From the NCBI GenBank assembly GCA_029641185.1, contig JAPWGK010000002.1, positions 2,108,001-2,172,000 of the forward strand: DNA of 64,000 nucleotides, read 5' to 3'. Positions within the stretch are counted from its first letter, which is position 1, and every line of letters begins with the position of its first letter. This DNA comes from Pseudofabraea citricarpa. Its lineage: Eukaryota; Ascomycota; Leotiomycetes; Helotiales; Dermateaceae. Under the pieces are notes generated by a model. It ran no database searches. It had not been told where the DNA came from and was given only the letters and a program-made list of their open reading frames with translations. A program made the position numbers and the translations under genes. Below are positions 21,618 through 33,467 of the stretch, one piece after another.

Positions 21618-23711
21618 ATGGCCCAAGCTCGTCTAACCTTCCCGAAGGACAACCTCGATAATCGATTGTCAATCTCCTGCCACGTTGCTGAAGACTGGGA
21701 GTGTTTTAAAAAGAAAGAGGATGCTTGGGTATGCGTCTATTGCCAAACTTTTCTGTCGAAATGGCCCCAATGGAGAGAGCCCAACAAAAATGGCTGGAAA
21801 ATATCAAATTTGTATCCCAGCACCCTGAGATTATGGAGGGATAGCATGGAGAGCTTAACGTACTGTTCGGCTTGTACGCCTAGCTTAGAGAGTATTCTAC
21901 AGCATTACAAAAAATTCAAGGATGCGAATCATGATTCAAACACATACCTTGATGACGAGCTTTTTTTCTTTGTCGTCGAACAAAATCACGAGGGATCTTT
22001 TGGATGGTGGAGACTTGACGTCAAATACACGAACGAGGACTTGAAATTTAATGCTGGAATTGATTCCTGGGAGGTTTTTCGTATTTTGAATCTATCAGCG
22101 TCTGAAAAGAATGAAGTCCGAGGAGCTTCGTGTTGGTTGACGCCTGATATTTTGCGCCAGAACACTTTCCCATCAATACCTCTGTATGGACAATCGACAG
22201 GAAACGTACAGTCTTCTGCTTTAGTCAAAAGATGGTATGAAGAGTGCGTAGCAAGCCACCCTGACTGCAAGCACCAGGGCCAGCGAAAGCTGCCAACTCG
22301 ACTGCTGAAGTTCCAAGACGGGAAGCTGAAGCTCTGTCTGGGTGCCGAGCTCCGCAATGACAGCCGGTATGCGACGCTGAGCCATTGCTGGGGTACTTCT
22401 GAGAGAATGAACTTGGTACGGGACAATTTCCAGGAATTTCTGGTGGATATACCTCTCACTAAGCTGTGTAGGACGTTTCAAAATGCACTCTGTGTGCTTG
22501 GTCGCTTAGACCTTCACTATATCTGGATTGATAGCTTATGCATTATCCAAGATGACGCTGCAGATTGGGGAAGGGAAGCAGTGCTCATGCAAGATGTATA
22601 TGGATTTTCAGATCTCACAATTGCAGCAGCTAGTTCCACGGATGGGGACCAGGGCTGCTTTCACGAACGAAACATACGACCGCCGGTCGTGCTCAAGGTG
22701 AGTATAGCAAATATTGGAAACTGGGGTATTATTCCTGAAGGAGAAGACAAATGGATACCGGTAATCTCCGACCTCCCGTTATCCCGCAGAGCATGGGTCT
22801 TTCAAGAGCGAATTCTCTCCCACCGTATCGTCTACTTTACCGATACGCAGCTGGTGTGGAAATGTTTGTCGAGCAGAACGTTAGAATGTCAACCGGACCT
22901 CGAGCCATACTCAAGCGTAGACCCGATTGGCGGCCCTAAATTCTGGATTCAAGCCATCCAGCAATACTCGGCATGCGATTTAACATATGCAAGCGATAAA
23001 CTGGTTGCCATTTCTGGCGTCGCTAAGAAAAGATACAATCTATGCCCAGACCAATACGTCGCAGGGTTTTTCAGAGAAGATTTAGAAGAGCAACTCTGCT
23101 GGTACCATATTGGCAAAAAGGCCCCAAGACAAGAACAGTATACGGCTCCATCTTGGTCCTGGGCTTGTGTGTCAGGCCCAGTAATTCCATGCAACTATGT
23201 ATGGTACGAACAAGACGAGCATGCACTAATTCTTATCAAAATCCTTGACATTGACATCACACTCTCTGGACCGGATCCAATGGGAGCTGTATCGAAAGGC
23301 GCATTGACTTTGTCAATCCCTGGCCTCTTCACTAACAGTATCTGTGTCGAAACACACAGCAAAGACGAGTTTAAACGTGAGTTGATAGTAAGGCTTGGAA
23401 GTTTACGGCTTCGTGGCCAAGCTTACTACGATATCCTCCTTGATAAATACACAACGTATGTACTTTTGCCAGTTCGACAAGTTAGGGTCCAGAATGAATA
23501 CCGTACTGCTAGAGTGGAAGGTCTTATTATAAGGCCTACGTCTCAACGACCTGGTGAATATGAAAGAATTGGCTTCTTCCGAGTATTTCACACAATCACC
23601 ACAGATTGGAAATCTCTAGAGACCATGATATCCTATACATCTGTTGAGCAGACAACATTGTTTACGGACGCAGAAGGTGTGCCTGGAGCATACATAATAT
23701 CTCTTGTGTAG
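21618..23711 (+). CDS. HET-domain protein (heterokaryon incompatibility type)
   Basis: Single-exon gene of 697 residues. The N-terminal ~240 residues include Cys-rich segments (CVYCQTF, CSACTPSL, CKHQGQRK) of unknown role. The HET domain starts near residue 250: YATLSHCWG, then FQNALCVLGRL, IWIDSLCIIQDD, DWGREAVLMQDVY and LTIAAASSTDGDQGCF, followed by SRRAWVFQERILSHRIVYF. This matches the canonical layout closely. The C-terminal 300 residues are variable, as usual. HET proteins trigger cell death on non-self recognition in fungi; many paralogues are of unknown specificity. It lies with other recognition-type genes between 16.7 and 33 kb. Confidence 0.93.
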   Translation: MAQARLTFPKDNLDNRLSISCHVAEDWECFKKKEDAWVCVYCQTFLSKWPQWREPNKNGWKISNLYPSTLRLWRDSMESLTYCSACTPSLESILQHYKKFKDANHDSNTYLDDELFFFVVEQNHEGSFGWWRLDVKYTNEDLKFNAGIDSWEVFRILNLSASEKNEVRGASCWLTPDILRQNTFPSIPLYGQSTGNVQSSALVKRWYEECVASHPDCKHQGQRKLPTRLLKFQDGKLKLCLGAELRNDSRYATLSHCWGTSERMNLVRDNFQEFLVDIPLTKLCRTFQNALCVLGRLDLHYIWIDSLCIIQDDAADWGREAVLMQDVYGFSDLTIAAASSTDGDQGCFHERNIRPPVVLKVSIANIGNWGIIPEGEDKWIPVISDLPLSRRAWVFQERILSHRIVYFTDTQLVWKCLSSRTLECQPDLEPYSSVDPIGGPKFWIQAIQQYSACDLTYASDKLVAISGVAKKRYNLCPDQYVAGFFREDLEEQLCWYHIGKKAPRQEQYTAPSWSWACVSGPVIPCNYVWYEQDEHALILIKILDIDITLSGPDPMGAVSKGALTLSIPGLFTNSICVETHSKDEFKRELIVRLGSLRLRGQAYYDILLDKYTTYVLLPVRQVRVQNEYRTARVEGLIIRPTSQRPGEYERIGFFRVFHTITTDWKSLETMISYTSVEQTTLFTDAEGVPGAYIISLV

Positions 23712-24392
23712 GGTGGCTTTTATCCACATTTATTATTCTTCTACCTTAGAACCAAAATCTTTAAACTATTACAGAAACCATTTATCATAAAGCCCTTCAT
23801 AAAATACTAGTGTCAAAAAGCTACCTTCCTATTTTTAAAATTGACAAATCTCTATATGATAGATATTAGCTAGCTGGATTTTATTTGTTGAACTTCCAAG
23901 TGATAGTTTTACATTTATATCGATTCATTCATTAGCCTAAAAACTGAAACCCACGAAATTAAGAAGCTAAACATACTAAAGTTTCATTATTTCAAAGAAT
24001 ATTTCAAGAGATTAATAGCGAATTTGACTTCAAGTTAGTGAGTAGAATCTTCTTATTTAGTGTCTGTTTTCTCAGTTACTCGGGAACTGTATTTCGGGTC
24101 CAAATTTCGGGAAATATCTTAGCACTCCCTCTCATTTATAGATTCCATTTATAATAAATAAACACCCACCGAGAATCCAGTGCTTTATTTTGAGGTCTCG
24201 AGATCTATTATAATAATGTAATGCTAAAGTGAAAAAAGGTATACTCATATGACTTGGCGAGTATTTTGAGTAAATATAGTTTTAAACAAGCGTTATTGCT
24301 GCAACAAATCGGGTTTGTGTTTTAGCACAGTATCCTGTCATTTGGGCTTGTGGTTTAGCGGAATAACAATACCATGGTACTGCTGCTAGCAG
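23712..24392. other. AT-rich intergenic region before the tRNA
   Basis: No gene is seen. At its 3' end are one clear and one weaker copy of the 5' half of the neighbouring tRNA. Confidence 0.5.
24344..24369 (+). pseudogene. Partial tRNA-Ala copy (5' half)
   Basis: GGGCTTGTGGTTTAG-GG-ATAA repeats the acceptor strand and A box of the complete tRNA 49 bp downstream, with one or two changes, and then stops. It has no anticodon arm, no B box and no 3' acceptor strand. A weaker copy (GGGTTTGTGTTTTAGCA) begins at about 24311. Confidence 0.7.
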
Positions 24393-24476
24393 GGGCTTGT
24401 GGTTTAGTGGTATAATACTCCCTTAGCATCTCTAAAGGTCTGGGAGTGGTCCAGGGTTCGATTCCCTGCAAGTCCA
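24393..24476 (+). tRNA. tRNA-Ala(AGC) with a ~12-nt intron
   Basis: The acceptor strands GGGCTTG and CAAGTCC pair fully and include a G3:U70 wobble, the alanine identity element; A73 follows. The anticodon stem is CTCCC/GGGAG. The loop reads TTAGCA, then about 12 nt of intron after position 37, then T. This gives anticodon AGC and the usual alanine loop TTAGCAT. The T arm is CAGGG-TTCGATT-CCCTG. The A box (TGGTTTAGTGG) and B box (GGTTCGATTCC) are intact and a TTTT terminator follows at about 24482. The D stem is weak, so folding should be checked. Confidence 0.85.
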
Positions 24477-25533
24477 TCAATCTTTTGCTCTTTTGTTCTT
24501 TGTTTTTGTCCTTTATGAATTTTGATTTTTGTTTTGCGTTGGTGCTTACTTGTTCCTCGCTAATTTTTTCCCCGTTAGCTGATTTCTACCTTAGCCGCGT
24601 GCGCACAGACCCGCCCCACTATGATTTATCTGACGGTTCGCACCAAGCGAAAGCGAGTGAAAGAAACCCTTGGAAACCTGCGTCTTTTAGAGTACCTAGG
24701 TACGTTTGATTAGCAGGTTACCAAATATAGATTTAAAATATCTTACAAGGAACAAATACTATTTATTCCCTTGATATTGCTATAACTACGTGAGGGAGTC
24801 TAACTGGTCGAATCCCTATGTAGCGGAAGAAAAGGATAGCTAGTTTGAAGCTGTCTTACTATTATAAGACTGTATATAGATTTCTTTTGATTTTAAAACG
24901 ATATAGTAATTCTAAGTCTAGAATAGAGATAACTGAGAATGTAATATTGAAAGTCGAGTTATAACACCAAAAAAATAATTATTGGTCTGGTGGTGTTTGA
25001 AACTGGGTTTCTTTATATGATAGGCGCGTTAACTACTTGTCGCATTTCAAGAGAGGAAACTTATTAGTAAATGAATGATTGCCGTGGAAGTCGAGCTAAG
25101 AATTGGTACTACTTATCATAATAGCCCCTCGAAGTCTCAAATTAACGACCTATAGAAAGAAGAGTATCACAATTCTCAAATAGAATATCTTCCATTTTTT
25201 TCGAACATTTTAAAGGACACCTATGTATTCGACTTTAATGTGAGCAAACAATCAATTATTTCAAGACTTTCAGCTCTATACCACAGAGTTTGGTATCCCG
25301 AGCGAAATAATCAAATCAAAACCTTCAATCCAAGCCACGGTAGCGGCTAGCTTTTATTGTTCAATTGTGGCTGGCAAACAACGCAACCTCAGGCTTGGCT
25401 AAAAGCTGAAAAGACGGCCAGACCGGGAATCAAAACATTGTCAACGAGATAAGAACCCCAAAGACTTTGAAACATCTTCACCGTAGAAAATCGTAGCTTG
25501 ATATATGAAATTTAATTGTATTTCGACCATAAA
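24477..25533. other. Intergenic region between tRNA and second HET gene
   Basis: No protein gene is seen. It includes a hairpin-forming stretch near 24786-24822 (CTACGT-AGGGA against TCCCTATGTAG). It also has a decayed tRNA-like element on the minus strand near 24965-25045. The promoter of the HET gene occupies the 3' end. Confidence 0.5.
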
Positions 25534-28258
25534 ATGGATTACAGTACGGTCAAGCTAGGTCCTGGTCAGATTCGCTTAATCACCATCCACCCCCCTGAGC
25601 CAGCTGGAGACTTGACGAGTCCTATTCGGTGCAAGATTGAATGCGTTAACCTTCCTCCAGGCCCTCCAGGCCCACCTACTAATGTGCGACCGGATACCCT
25701 TCCAGAAAACTACATCCACTTTGACCACTGGGTAACAGATAAGCCAGAAGAAAGCTTGGGAGCTCTTCTACTTCGTGAGGTTCGCCAAGCCGAATCTTTC
25801 GCCAGTGGAAGAGAAAAGGAAAGCAAAACAAACAAAACAGTTCGTGGTATTGCTAATGGTGCTCGCTGGGCTCTCAGGAGACCACCCATCAAAGTTGACG
25901 ATTTGCGCATTCCAATCCAGTCCTTGTTCCACTTGGTGACAAGGGATGATATCGCAAACACGATCCGCAGCGAAGAACTCAATGGAGGCTTTACAATCTC
26001 TCGCCAGACAGACCGACATGGAAATCCTCTTTCGGAGTATCAACAATACATCGCACACGTCAAAATAGCAGATTTGCCTCAATTCTATCGTTCCTATAAG
26101 GAAGATACCAATCCGTCCGCGCCTGTAAATCGATCAAACAACTATGTTGCAATGTCGTACTCCTGGGGTCCACCGACACCGAAAAAAAGGATCTTCCTGA
26201 ATGGCTATGCTCACGACGTAGGAGTAAATCTGGAAGCTGGTCTTCGCCAGTTCCGCAATATGGAGTATTTTCAGAAGAAGGGGAAGATTTGGATTGATGC
26301 GCTTTGCATCAACCAAACTGACACTACAGGCGAAAAAGAGGAACAGCTAAAACTCATGGGAACAATCTATCGACAAGCAGGAAACATCATCGTATGGCTT
26401 GGAGTTGCCGATGAACATACCAATGCTGCAATTGACAGTCTTCACACTACCAGTCTGATGTATCGGACCGAATACATGGAGGCGTTTGATAACTCGGATC
26501 CAATACTTGCTACAGCCCATCGAGAAATTTCATACATGAGGCAGAAGTCAGTACTTCAAAAATACACCAAGCTTTTGTATGATCACTATCACGAAATGGA
26601 TACCACAAAGGAAGATTTTCTGGTTTATCATTTCTTCAATAATCCTTATTGGCGCAGATTATGGATCATCCAAGAACTTGCAAATGGCAGATCGGGAATG
26701 CCAATCGTATATGGCTCTAGAGTAACTCAGTGGAGATACATTCGAGATGCCGCCTTTGTCTACACTGCATTCTTTGATCTTCTTCAAGAGAAGACTCGAG
26801 AGCTTCCCAACCATATACGTGGGTTGGAACTGAAGGACCATTCCATTTTCCACGTGGCCGGTATAGCTCAGATTGAAACCCACGGCCACCGTAAAAAGCT
26901 ACCGGAGATCGATAGGACATTTCTGCCATTTCAATTCAAGAACGGTCTTGGACATGGCCCTATGAGAGGATCTACGTTGCGGCAAGCATTGATGCTCGCG
27001 TCTCAAGCCGATTGCTTCGAGGCAAAAGATCGCGTGTATGGAATGCTTCAGATCCCTGGTCTTCCAGATCTCGGCATCACAGTAGACTACAAGAAAGCTG
27101 TGGGTCAGATATATCGAGAGTTTACGCAGGCTTTCACTGATAAGGGGAAGTCACTTGATGTCTTTTTCCTGCTCGATGGTTGTGGGATGTCGCTTACGGA
27201 TATCAATGGTAACGCACAGGAACGCGAGTCTTTACCTTCGTGGGTACCTGATTTTGGAGGAAAGCGCTCGCGTCGGCTTGGAATCATTGAAGGCACTTGG
27301 CATGCAAGTGGCAATCAACAAGGATTCGTGTGGGAATTTGATGGGATTCCAAGAGCAATTGAACCAATTACTAACGACGAGATTCTTCGCTGCTTTGGTT
27401 TCGTCGTCGAGACTGTCTCCGGAGTAGGGGCTATAAATCCTCGGGATATTGAAGGGAACCAGGTCGTGGAAGCAGGTTGGTTTAAATCGGGCGTCGTACA
27501 GCCGCGACAATCAGACCCTTTGGGACGTTCTGATACCGACTTGCTAGCATCACGCCTTCGCAACATGTTCCTTGGAGCCTCTGGAGGTGGTTCAATGATG
27601 GGGCAGTCATGGTCTGACGAGACTGATGCCGATTCCGAGGATGCAAATATCGATGATGTCTTGGTTGCAGGGACGAGAATAGGTGGTGCGAGAGCACCAG
27701 CTGATTTCAAATGCCTTCTGAATTGTTTCACTGGTAAGCGCTTTCTACTAATTCTTGATCGCTGTAAATTTACATACCGTGATCATGGCTAACGTTAATG
27801 GGACGCGACCAGACGAAGAACCATCGCCCGATCATCCAGACTATCACAACTGGCATTTCATAAACAGCAGTTCCTCGCTCTTGATTCAAGGACGTCCACT
27901 TTCCTCTTATTTCAGCTCGCCACCTCTTGTTCGTGATGAGGCACCATACCTTCTCACAGCAGCACGCCAGGCAATGCAAGCGCACACACACAAACGTCGC
28001 TTAATTGTGTCTTCGTCTGGTAAATTAGGACTAGCACCGATTGCAACACAACCAGGAGACTCGATAATTATTCTTATTGGTCACGGAATACCCATTATTG
28101 CCCGGCCTGCAGGAACGGTAGATGAAGCGAATGGCAGCCGGCATCCTGCTTGGACTATCATGGGTGAGTGTTTTGTGAATGGAATGATGATGGGTGAGAT
28201 GATGACGAGGGATATTTTTTCGGGCCGTAAATCAGTGAAGCCGTTTTATTTTGTATAG
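25534..28258 (+). CDS. HET-domain protein (second, HET-6-like layout)
   Basis: An 881-residue protein from exons 25534-27733 and 27813-28258. The 79-nt intron has donor GTAAGC, branch GGCTAACG and acceptor CCAG, and joins ...LNCFT to DEEPSPDHPDY in phase. The HET domain starts near residue 204: YVAMSYSWGPP, IFLNGYAHDVGVNL, KIWIDALCINQTD, MGTIYRQAGNIIVWLG, then YWRRLWIIQELANG. The C-terminus has the block common in this group, WTIMGECFVNGMMMGEMM. An N-terminal extension of about 200 residues contains a Pro-rich segment. ATG 25534 is the first in-frame ATG. The expected role is in incompatibility or non-self response. Confidence 0.92.
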
Positions 28259-28796
28259 ACATTACTAGTTCGTGTATCCCTATCTTTGTTTTTCTTAGGA
28301 TGGACTTTTTAATCGATTGTCTGGAGAGTACAAGCAACGAGTAGCCTTTCTTTAGAATTATTGATATCTTGGAAATGATGTTCCATATTCAGACGTGATT
28401 AACACGACCAGATACACGAGAACTATGGCCATGAGACGCTCCATTCGATAACCAATCATTTGTTGTCATTCCGCCTTAATTTCCCTGCATATTTCAACTT
28501 TGATCAAGAGCTAAAACATCTGAAAGTCACGGAGTAAATTTTCGGCGTATAAATTTTCCAGGTACCCGAGCTATTAACTCAATGTATGTGACCGTAACTC
28601 TTTCAGAAAGATAAAAGAGTATATAAGCAAAGCTACGGCCATGTGAATGAACTACCTAGGTACTTACTATAAAGTACCTGGAATTAAACCATCCCCAAAA
28701 ATGTTCATAGCCAAATCAATAATCCGGATATAATGACAAGAAAAGAAAAGAAAAGAAAGGAAAAGAGAAAATAACAAAAGCCTATTGAAAATGTAA

Positions 28797-28842
<46 letters not shown>

Positions 28843-29658
28843 TCTACATAGATCTAGGAGCACCATTAAACCACATGACCACAAAAGACCCACGATTCCA
28901 GAGACATAAATCCCCATCGATACAGCAAGGCTCAAGAGAATCTATCAATCTCAATCAAACCTCTATCAGAACACTATCTGAGAGCCAGGCCGAGAACCGA
29001 GCACATACATGGAGGTGGCAGCAAGGCTCCAACCCAAAGACAAATCAATCCACAGCAACATGCCCCTTTCCAGACCCTCAAAAACGCCACTCCCTATTTC
29101 TAGAACAGACCGTGATGTCAAGAGATATTTCCTAGTGAATCACTGACAACAAAAGCGCGAATGGCAACAGAAGCTAAATTTCAGCCGACAAATACTTCGA
29201 ATCCGTGACAGAGGTGGGAAATATGCTGGTGGGTGTTTGTTCTCTTTGGAGGGTTTGCACAGGACGTCGGGCAGTTCTATCTGGATCGCTCAAGTCGTAT
29301 CTTGGTCTTTTGTATCACGTAAAGAAAAAAGCAACGAGAAGGGAGAAGGGCTTTCTCAGATAGGATTTGCAGCTGGTTTTGTTCACTCTCAGATGACGGG
29401 GTTTTGTTTAGCGAGCTAGAACCGGGTATTTGCTTGATTCATCGAAGACTTATACTAGAAGCGACTTATAACTTGAAGCTCAACTCAAGATTGTAGATAT
29501 AGCAAAACTATCACTTCTCGCTATAAGAACTACTCATGTTCATGAAAAATTGCTCTGTTATATACAAGATCTGATGATTCGAAGTGCATTGCTTTCCAGT
29601 CCCTGAGGGATCAAGCTCAAAAGTCACTTCAGATATGAACAACTCCCATGCAGCATCC
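28259..29658. other. Intergenic region with simple repeats
   Basis: This gap lies between the HET gene and the 3' end of the NLR gene. It contains an AAAAG-rich purine tract (about 28738-28770), a TA run and a GT run. No gene is supported. Confidence 0.6.
28797..28838. repeat. (TA)n(GT)n microsatellite
   Basis: About six TA units followed by about 15 uninterrupted GT units (28809-28838). Confidence 0.97.
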
Positions 29659-32600
29659 TCACTCCATCCAAGCCAACACATCACCGCTAGACCTCCTCGT
29701 CTTCCTAAAAGATATAGCACCCGCAAGCTGCGGCTTCGTTCTAATGACATAATCACGATGTCGGATCCAATACGCCGCCGCGTACGTAGTTCCAAAGCCA
29801 CCCTCTTGAAAAGATTCAATGACAGTCAGATTGACCGAATCCGAGTCAAAACTTTTAAGAGAGCACGTGTCAGGGTCATCTTCGATCGTACCATCGAGAT
29901 TCCGTACACAGATGCCAGCTATCTGCGCGTGGACTTCGGACGCGGACATAAAGTACCGCTTTTGTCTAAAGTGATCCTTGACAGATTGGTGGCATAGCGC
30001 GACCAGAGAATTACCGCGGCGGTTCTCGTTTACCTGTTGGATATTTTGGATGGAGTCAGATATGGCGAGCAGTTCATCTTCATCGAAATCCTGATCCCAT
30101 GGATCTTGGATTTGGATCAATGGTCCGAGGAGGCGCTGCAGGTCTCCTTCAATATCAAGTGGCAGGAAATCCTCCACTGCCCATCCCAGTGAAATAAATT
30201 GTGGTTGTTCTGGTTCTTCCTTTTCTTTCCCGCTTGATGCGGAATTATTAACGTGCTGGAAAAGAGAGCCTGGTCCATATTTTACTGAGGGTTCTTGGGG
30301 TGATGTTTCCTGATCCTGCTCAGAATTACCAGTTTTCCCTTGCGATAGTAGATGTGCCTTAAACGCTGCGTTGCGATCATATATAGCAACGAATCTAGAG
30401 AATTCTATTAAAGTAAGAGGAGTAAATGCGCACAGAATCCAGGAAAAGAATGTATGGGCCCTGGTGGCATCTTCACCCTCCACCGTTTGTAACCAAATCT
30501 GATCATATATTTCTGAAAGTGTTGTTGGAAGAGAGTTCAGAAGCTCTGTGATAGCATGTGGTGAAGATCTTGCTGAGCCCTGAAGCATATCTACTAGTAA
30601 CTTGACAATCAAGTACATCTTTTCTGCCCGAGATGCGATCCGATGGATTATTTCGGTCCGGTACGGCTGAAAGTGTGGTCGTCTCTGTATCAAATCGAAA
30701 ACCCTGAACTTGGTATATGTTAACAGATCGTGGTCCATTTCTGCCTCGAGGTTCAGATCCAACTTGATTAGGTTTTTAGTTTGGAAAGAAAGCTCTGTGT
30801 AAGGCCGGCTAGTTAATATGAACCTCACGCAATTACGAGCTGCCGTTTGGGATGATATGATTCGGTCCATGAATGAGACGAATTCAGCTCTTTCAGCTTT
30901 CACTACACACTCATCGAGGCCATCGATAATAATTACCACTGGTGCTCGTAATCTAAAGTCGGGGTATGAGTCCATCAGAAGTGAGTATAAAATACGCAAA
31001 AGTTCTTGGGTTGACCAGATCGCTATGGGGAGCTTCTGAGCTACGAGGTGACGATATCTGTCCAACAATTCCTCGGGTAATGGCAAATTGCACTTTTGTA
31101 GGATCTGAGCTATCAGAGAGGCTATGATATTAGAAAGACGACTTCTTTTCTCGACACGGGCATTGAATGCAAAGAAGGCGATGGTTTCCTGAAAGGTTGT
31201 TAGCCGGCATACAGATGCAAGCGGTAAGAGACAAACGTTTGTCCTTCGAGCACCAAGTCTCGTGAAAAGAAACTTCGATAATACACTTTTCCCACTTCCT
31301 GGCTTGCCAGTTATATACCAGGCGCCAGAGAGCTCATGTGTAATGCTTTCACGATATCCCGTGTGATTTAGGGTCCACTCAAAAGTCCTCGTCTCCCGGT
31401 CAACAGTGTCATAAAGATGCTGTTGAACATTCATTGAACTTAGACTTTCGAGGGCTTTTATACATTGATCTGACAGAGTCTCCGTGCTATTATGACCTAT
31501 ACCACAGGCTTGGTAAGCGAAATGGATATCCTCTGAGGTATAAGTCACATTACATGACGGCAAGAGAAAATTAAAAACCTCTACATACGTTGAAAATGAT
31601 CTTCGCTCTCTTGAACTTCTGTCGATACGATGTCCTTGCCATTTAAAGACGTTGCGCAAGCTTGGACATCGACCGAAACATCCTTCGTCGCAAGATATAC
31701 TCGAGTAGCAGCAGCAATTTTTGCTGACTCTTTATATTCCTCAAGGCCAACATTCTCTAACCCTCTTACGACATTAAACCGGTAGTATGCCTTTGTTGTT
31801 CTCCTCTGGCCCACGACACAGAAACGTTGGTGCATACTTTGAAATCTCTCAGCTGTCTCCTCGGTCTCGGTAGAAATCGCAACGAGGGTTTTCGCTACCT
31901 GGGGAATAGAGCTTCCAAAAGCCCCCAATGTTGGCCGTCCTGTGCCAATGCTGATTATAGCTTCACAGCGCTCGTCAAAATCTGGCCATAGTGATCGCGC
32001 CTCTTCTAACACTCTCTCGACGGGATTGTTGCAGCCAGTCGCACCATCTACAAACTGCTCTCCAAACTCACCAATCTTAATAGGGTCAAAGAACGTTGAT
32101 GCTGCCGACGTTGCTCGACCAGCCTCCCATATTTTACAGTCAACTTCGCTTGGGGCTTTCGAGCTATAGCTTCGAAGGATGGCAGTCTTTGTGCCCAATT
32201 CAGATCGAGTAGCACAAACAAATCTAATGAACAGCCCTCAGCATGTGCTCTAAATATATGTACCTCGAAAAGACTCACACGCGACATTTAGGATGCGGGT
32301 TCTCTTTGTCTTTCAGCAGTGCCTCGCAATCGCCGGTAGCCCTTTCCGAAATATCTTGTATCGCAACCCTCAATGCCTCGGAGTCAAACTTCCCTCGGAC
32401 CTTGACAGCATCTGATATTCTTCCCAGCCAGTCGCTCTTCCGCCGCCGGGGCTGGAACACCGTTTCCGACAACCGAAGATAAATAGATATGCAGTCCTGG
32501 ATATCCATTTCGAGGCGTCCGAGCATGAGCGCTATTAAACTACAACCGAATAAGCATATTTCTGGAGCCGCGACGGATGTGCAAACCCTCCCGTGCTGGT

Positions 32601-32796
32601 CCCCCCTATCAAGTCGAACACTTCGCATGGCTTTGGTGGTGGGTCTGGAAAGGCTGCTCGGAGAAGTTGTTGAAGGATAAGCAGGCTGGAGAGTCCCCGT
32701 ACGCCTCCTCCATCTGGGAGAAATCAGTGACTTGTTTTTCACAGGTAAAACAGACCTACCTAGCGACAAGACTCGAAGTGGTTTTGGCGTCGCCAT
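29659..32796 (-). CDS. Patatin-NACHT NOD-like receptor (fungal NLR)
   Basis: Fungal NLR with a lipase-type effector domain, 977 residues in five exons: complement of 32760-32796, 32587-32713, 32279-32539, 31589-32223 and 29659-31532. Introns are 46, 47, 55 and 56 nt and every join keeps frame. The patatin domain has the oxyanion motif DGGGVRGL (residues 13-20), the nucleophile motif GTSTG (about 50) and the Asp dyad DGA (about 200), so it should be an active phospholipase. The NACHT part has Walker A GKPGSGKS (about 429) and Walker B VVIIIDGLDEC (about 557), then ILTSRPY. After a YAAAYWIRH segment the protein stops; no TPR, ankyrin or WD repeats follow, although most relatives carry them. PLP-1 of Neurospora is a characterised relative that triggers cell death. 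Confidence 0.9.
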
Positions 32797-32891
32797 GAGG
32801 ATATGAAAGCTCCTCGATTTTCATAGCATCACAGCCTTGTCAGAGCCGTCCCCAGAAGCATACCTCACCTATTTTGCTCTCAACCCGGCAT

Positions 32892-33379
32892 CTACAACAG
32901 ATAGTTCAGATTGCGAATGCTGTGTAGCTCGACGTCTGTCGTAAACACCACCATAGTGTGTATTCCAATCTGCCATTGTGATTTCAAGTCATCAGCAAGA
33001 GATTGGAGCTGAAACTGTACCTCGATAGTTGTTGCCTTGCCTGCAGCAATGCCAGGGCTTTCAGTGGTGCTTCAAGCGAAAAGCTGCAGGTGACCATAAT
33101 TAGCAAGAGCTGAATACTTGCGCCTCATTTCGTAGATTGCAGCACACATTCACTTTGGCAACTTGAATAAGTAGGTATCATAAATTAAATACCGAGGTAA
33201 GTAAATTTATAACATACACAACATTCGCTCTGCCCTGATAGGGTTACATCACACAATATCTCCCCAAACTCCGTCGCTAAACTAATCTCCCCATCCTTTC
33301 TTGGCGACTCGTTTTGTATGTTCAGACTTGTTGCTTCTTCTGTGTCCTCTGGCCTTAGATTGAGAGTAGTTTTACTCAT
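32892..33379 (-). CDS. Possible small two-exon protein next to the NLR
   Basis: Tentative model: complement of 33220-33379 and 32892-33040, with a 179-nt intron (GTGTAT...CTGCAG), 102 residues. Exon 1 is polar and acidic (MSKTTLNLRPEDTEEATSLN). Exon 2 is open and protein-like (TTIEVQFQLQSLADDLKSQW, ending HSIRNLNYLL) and stays in frame with exon 1. I do not recognise a family. The donor is weak and the intron long, so exon 1 and exon 2 could be unrelated. It starts between the NLR and histidine kinase genes, all on the minus strand. Confidence 0.35.
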
Positions 33380-33467
33380 CCATTATTGGATTCATTTCGA
33401 CTCGATTAGTGCCCCATAATGGGCGTTTATCTATCCTTATAGATGCTGAGATATCCGGCTCATCTTT

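Noticed and set aside
29584..29997. 137-codon plus frame over the 3' end of the NLR gene
   Set aside because: Antisense to a well-supported NACHT protein; composition is a shadow of that coding strand.
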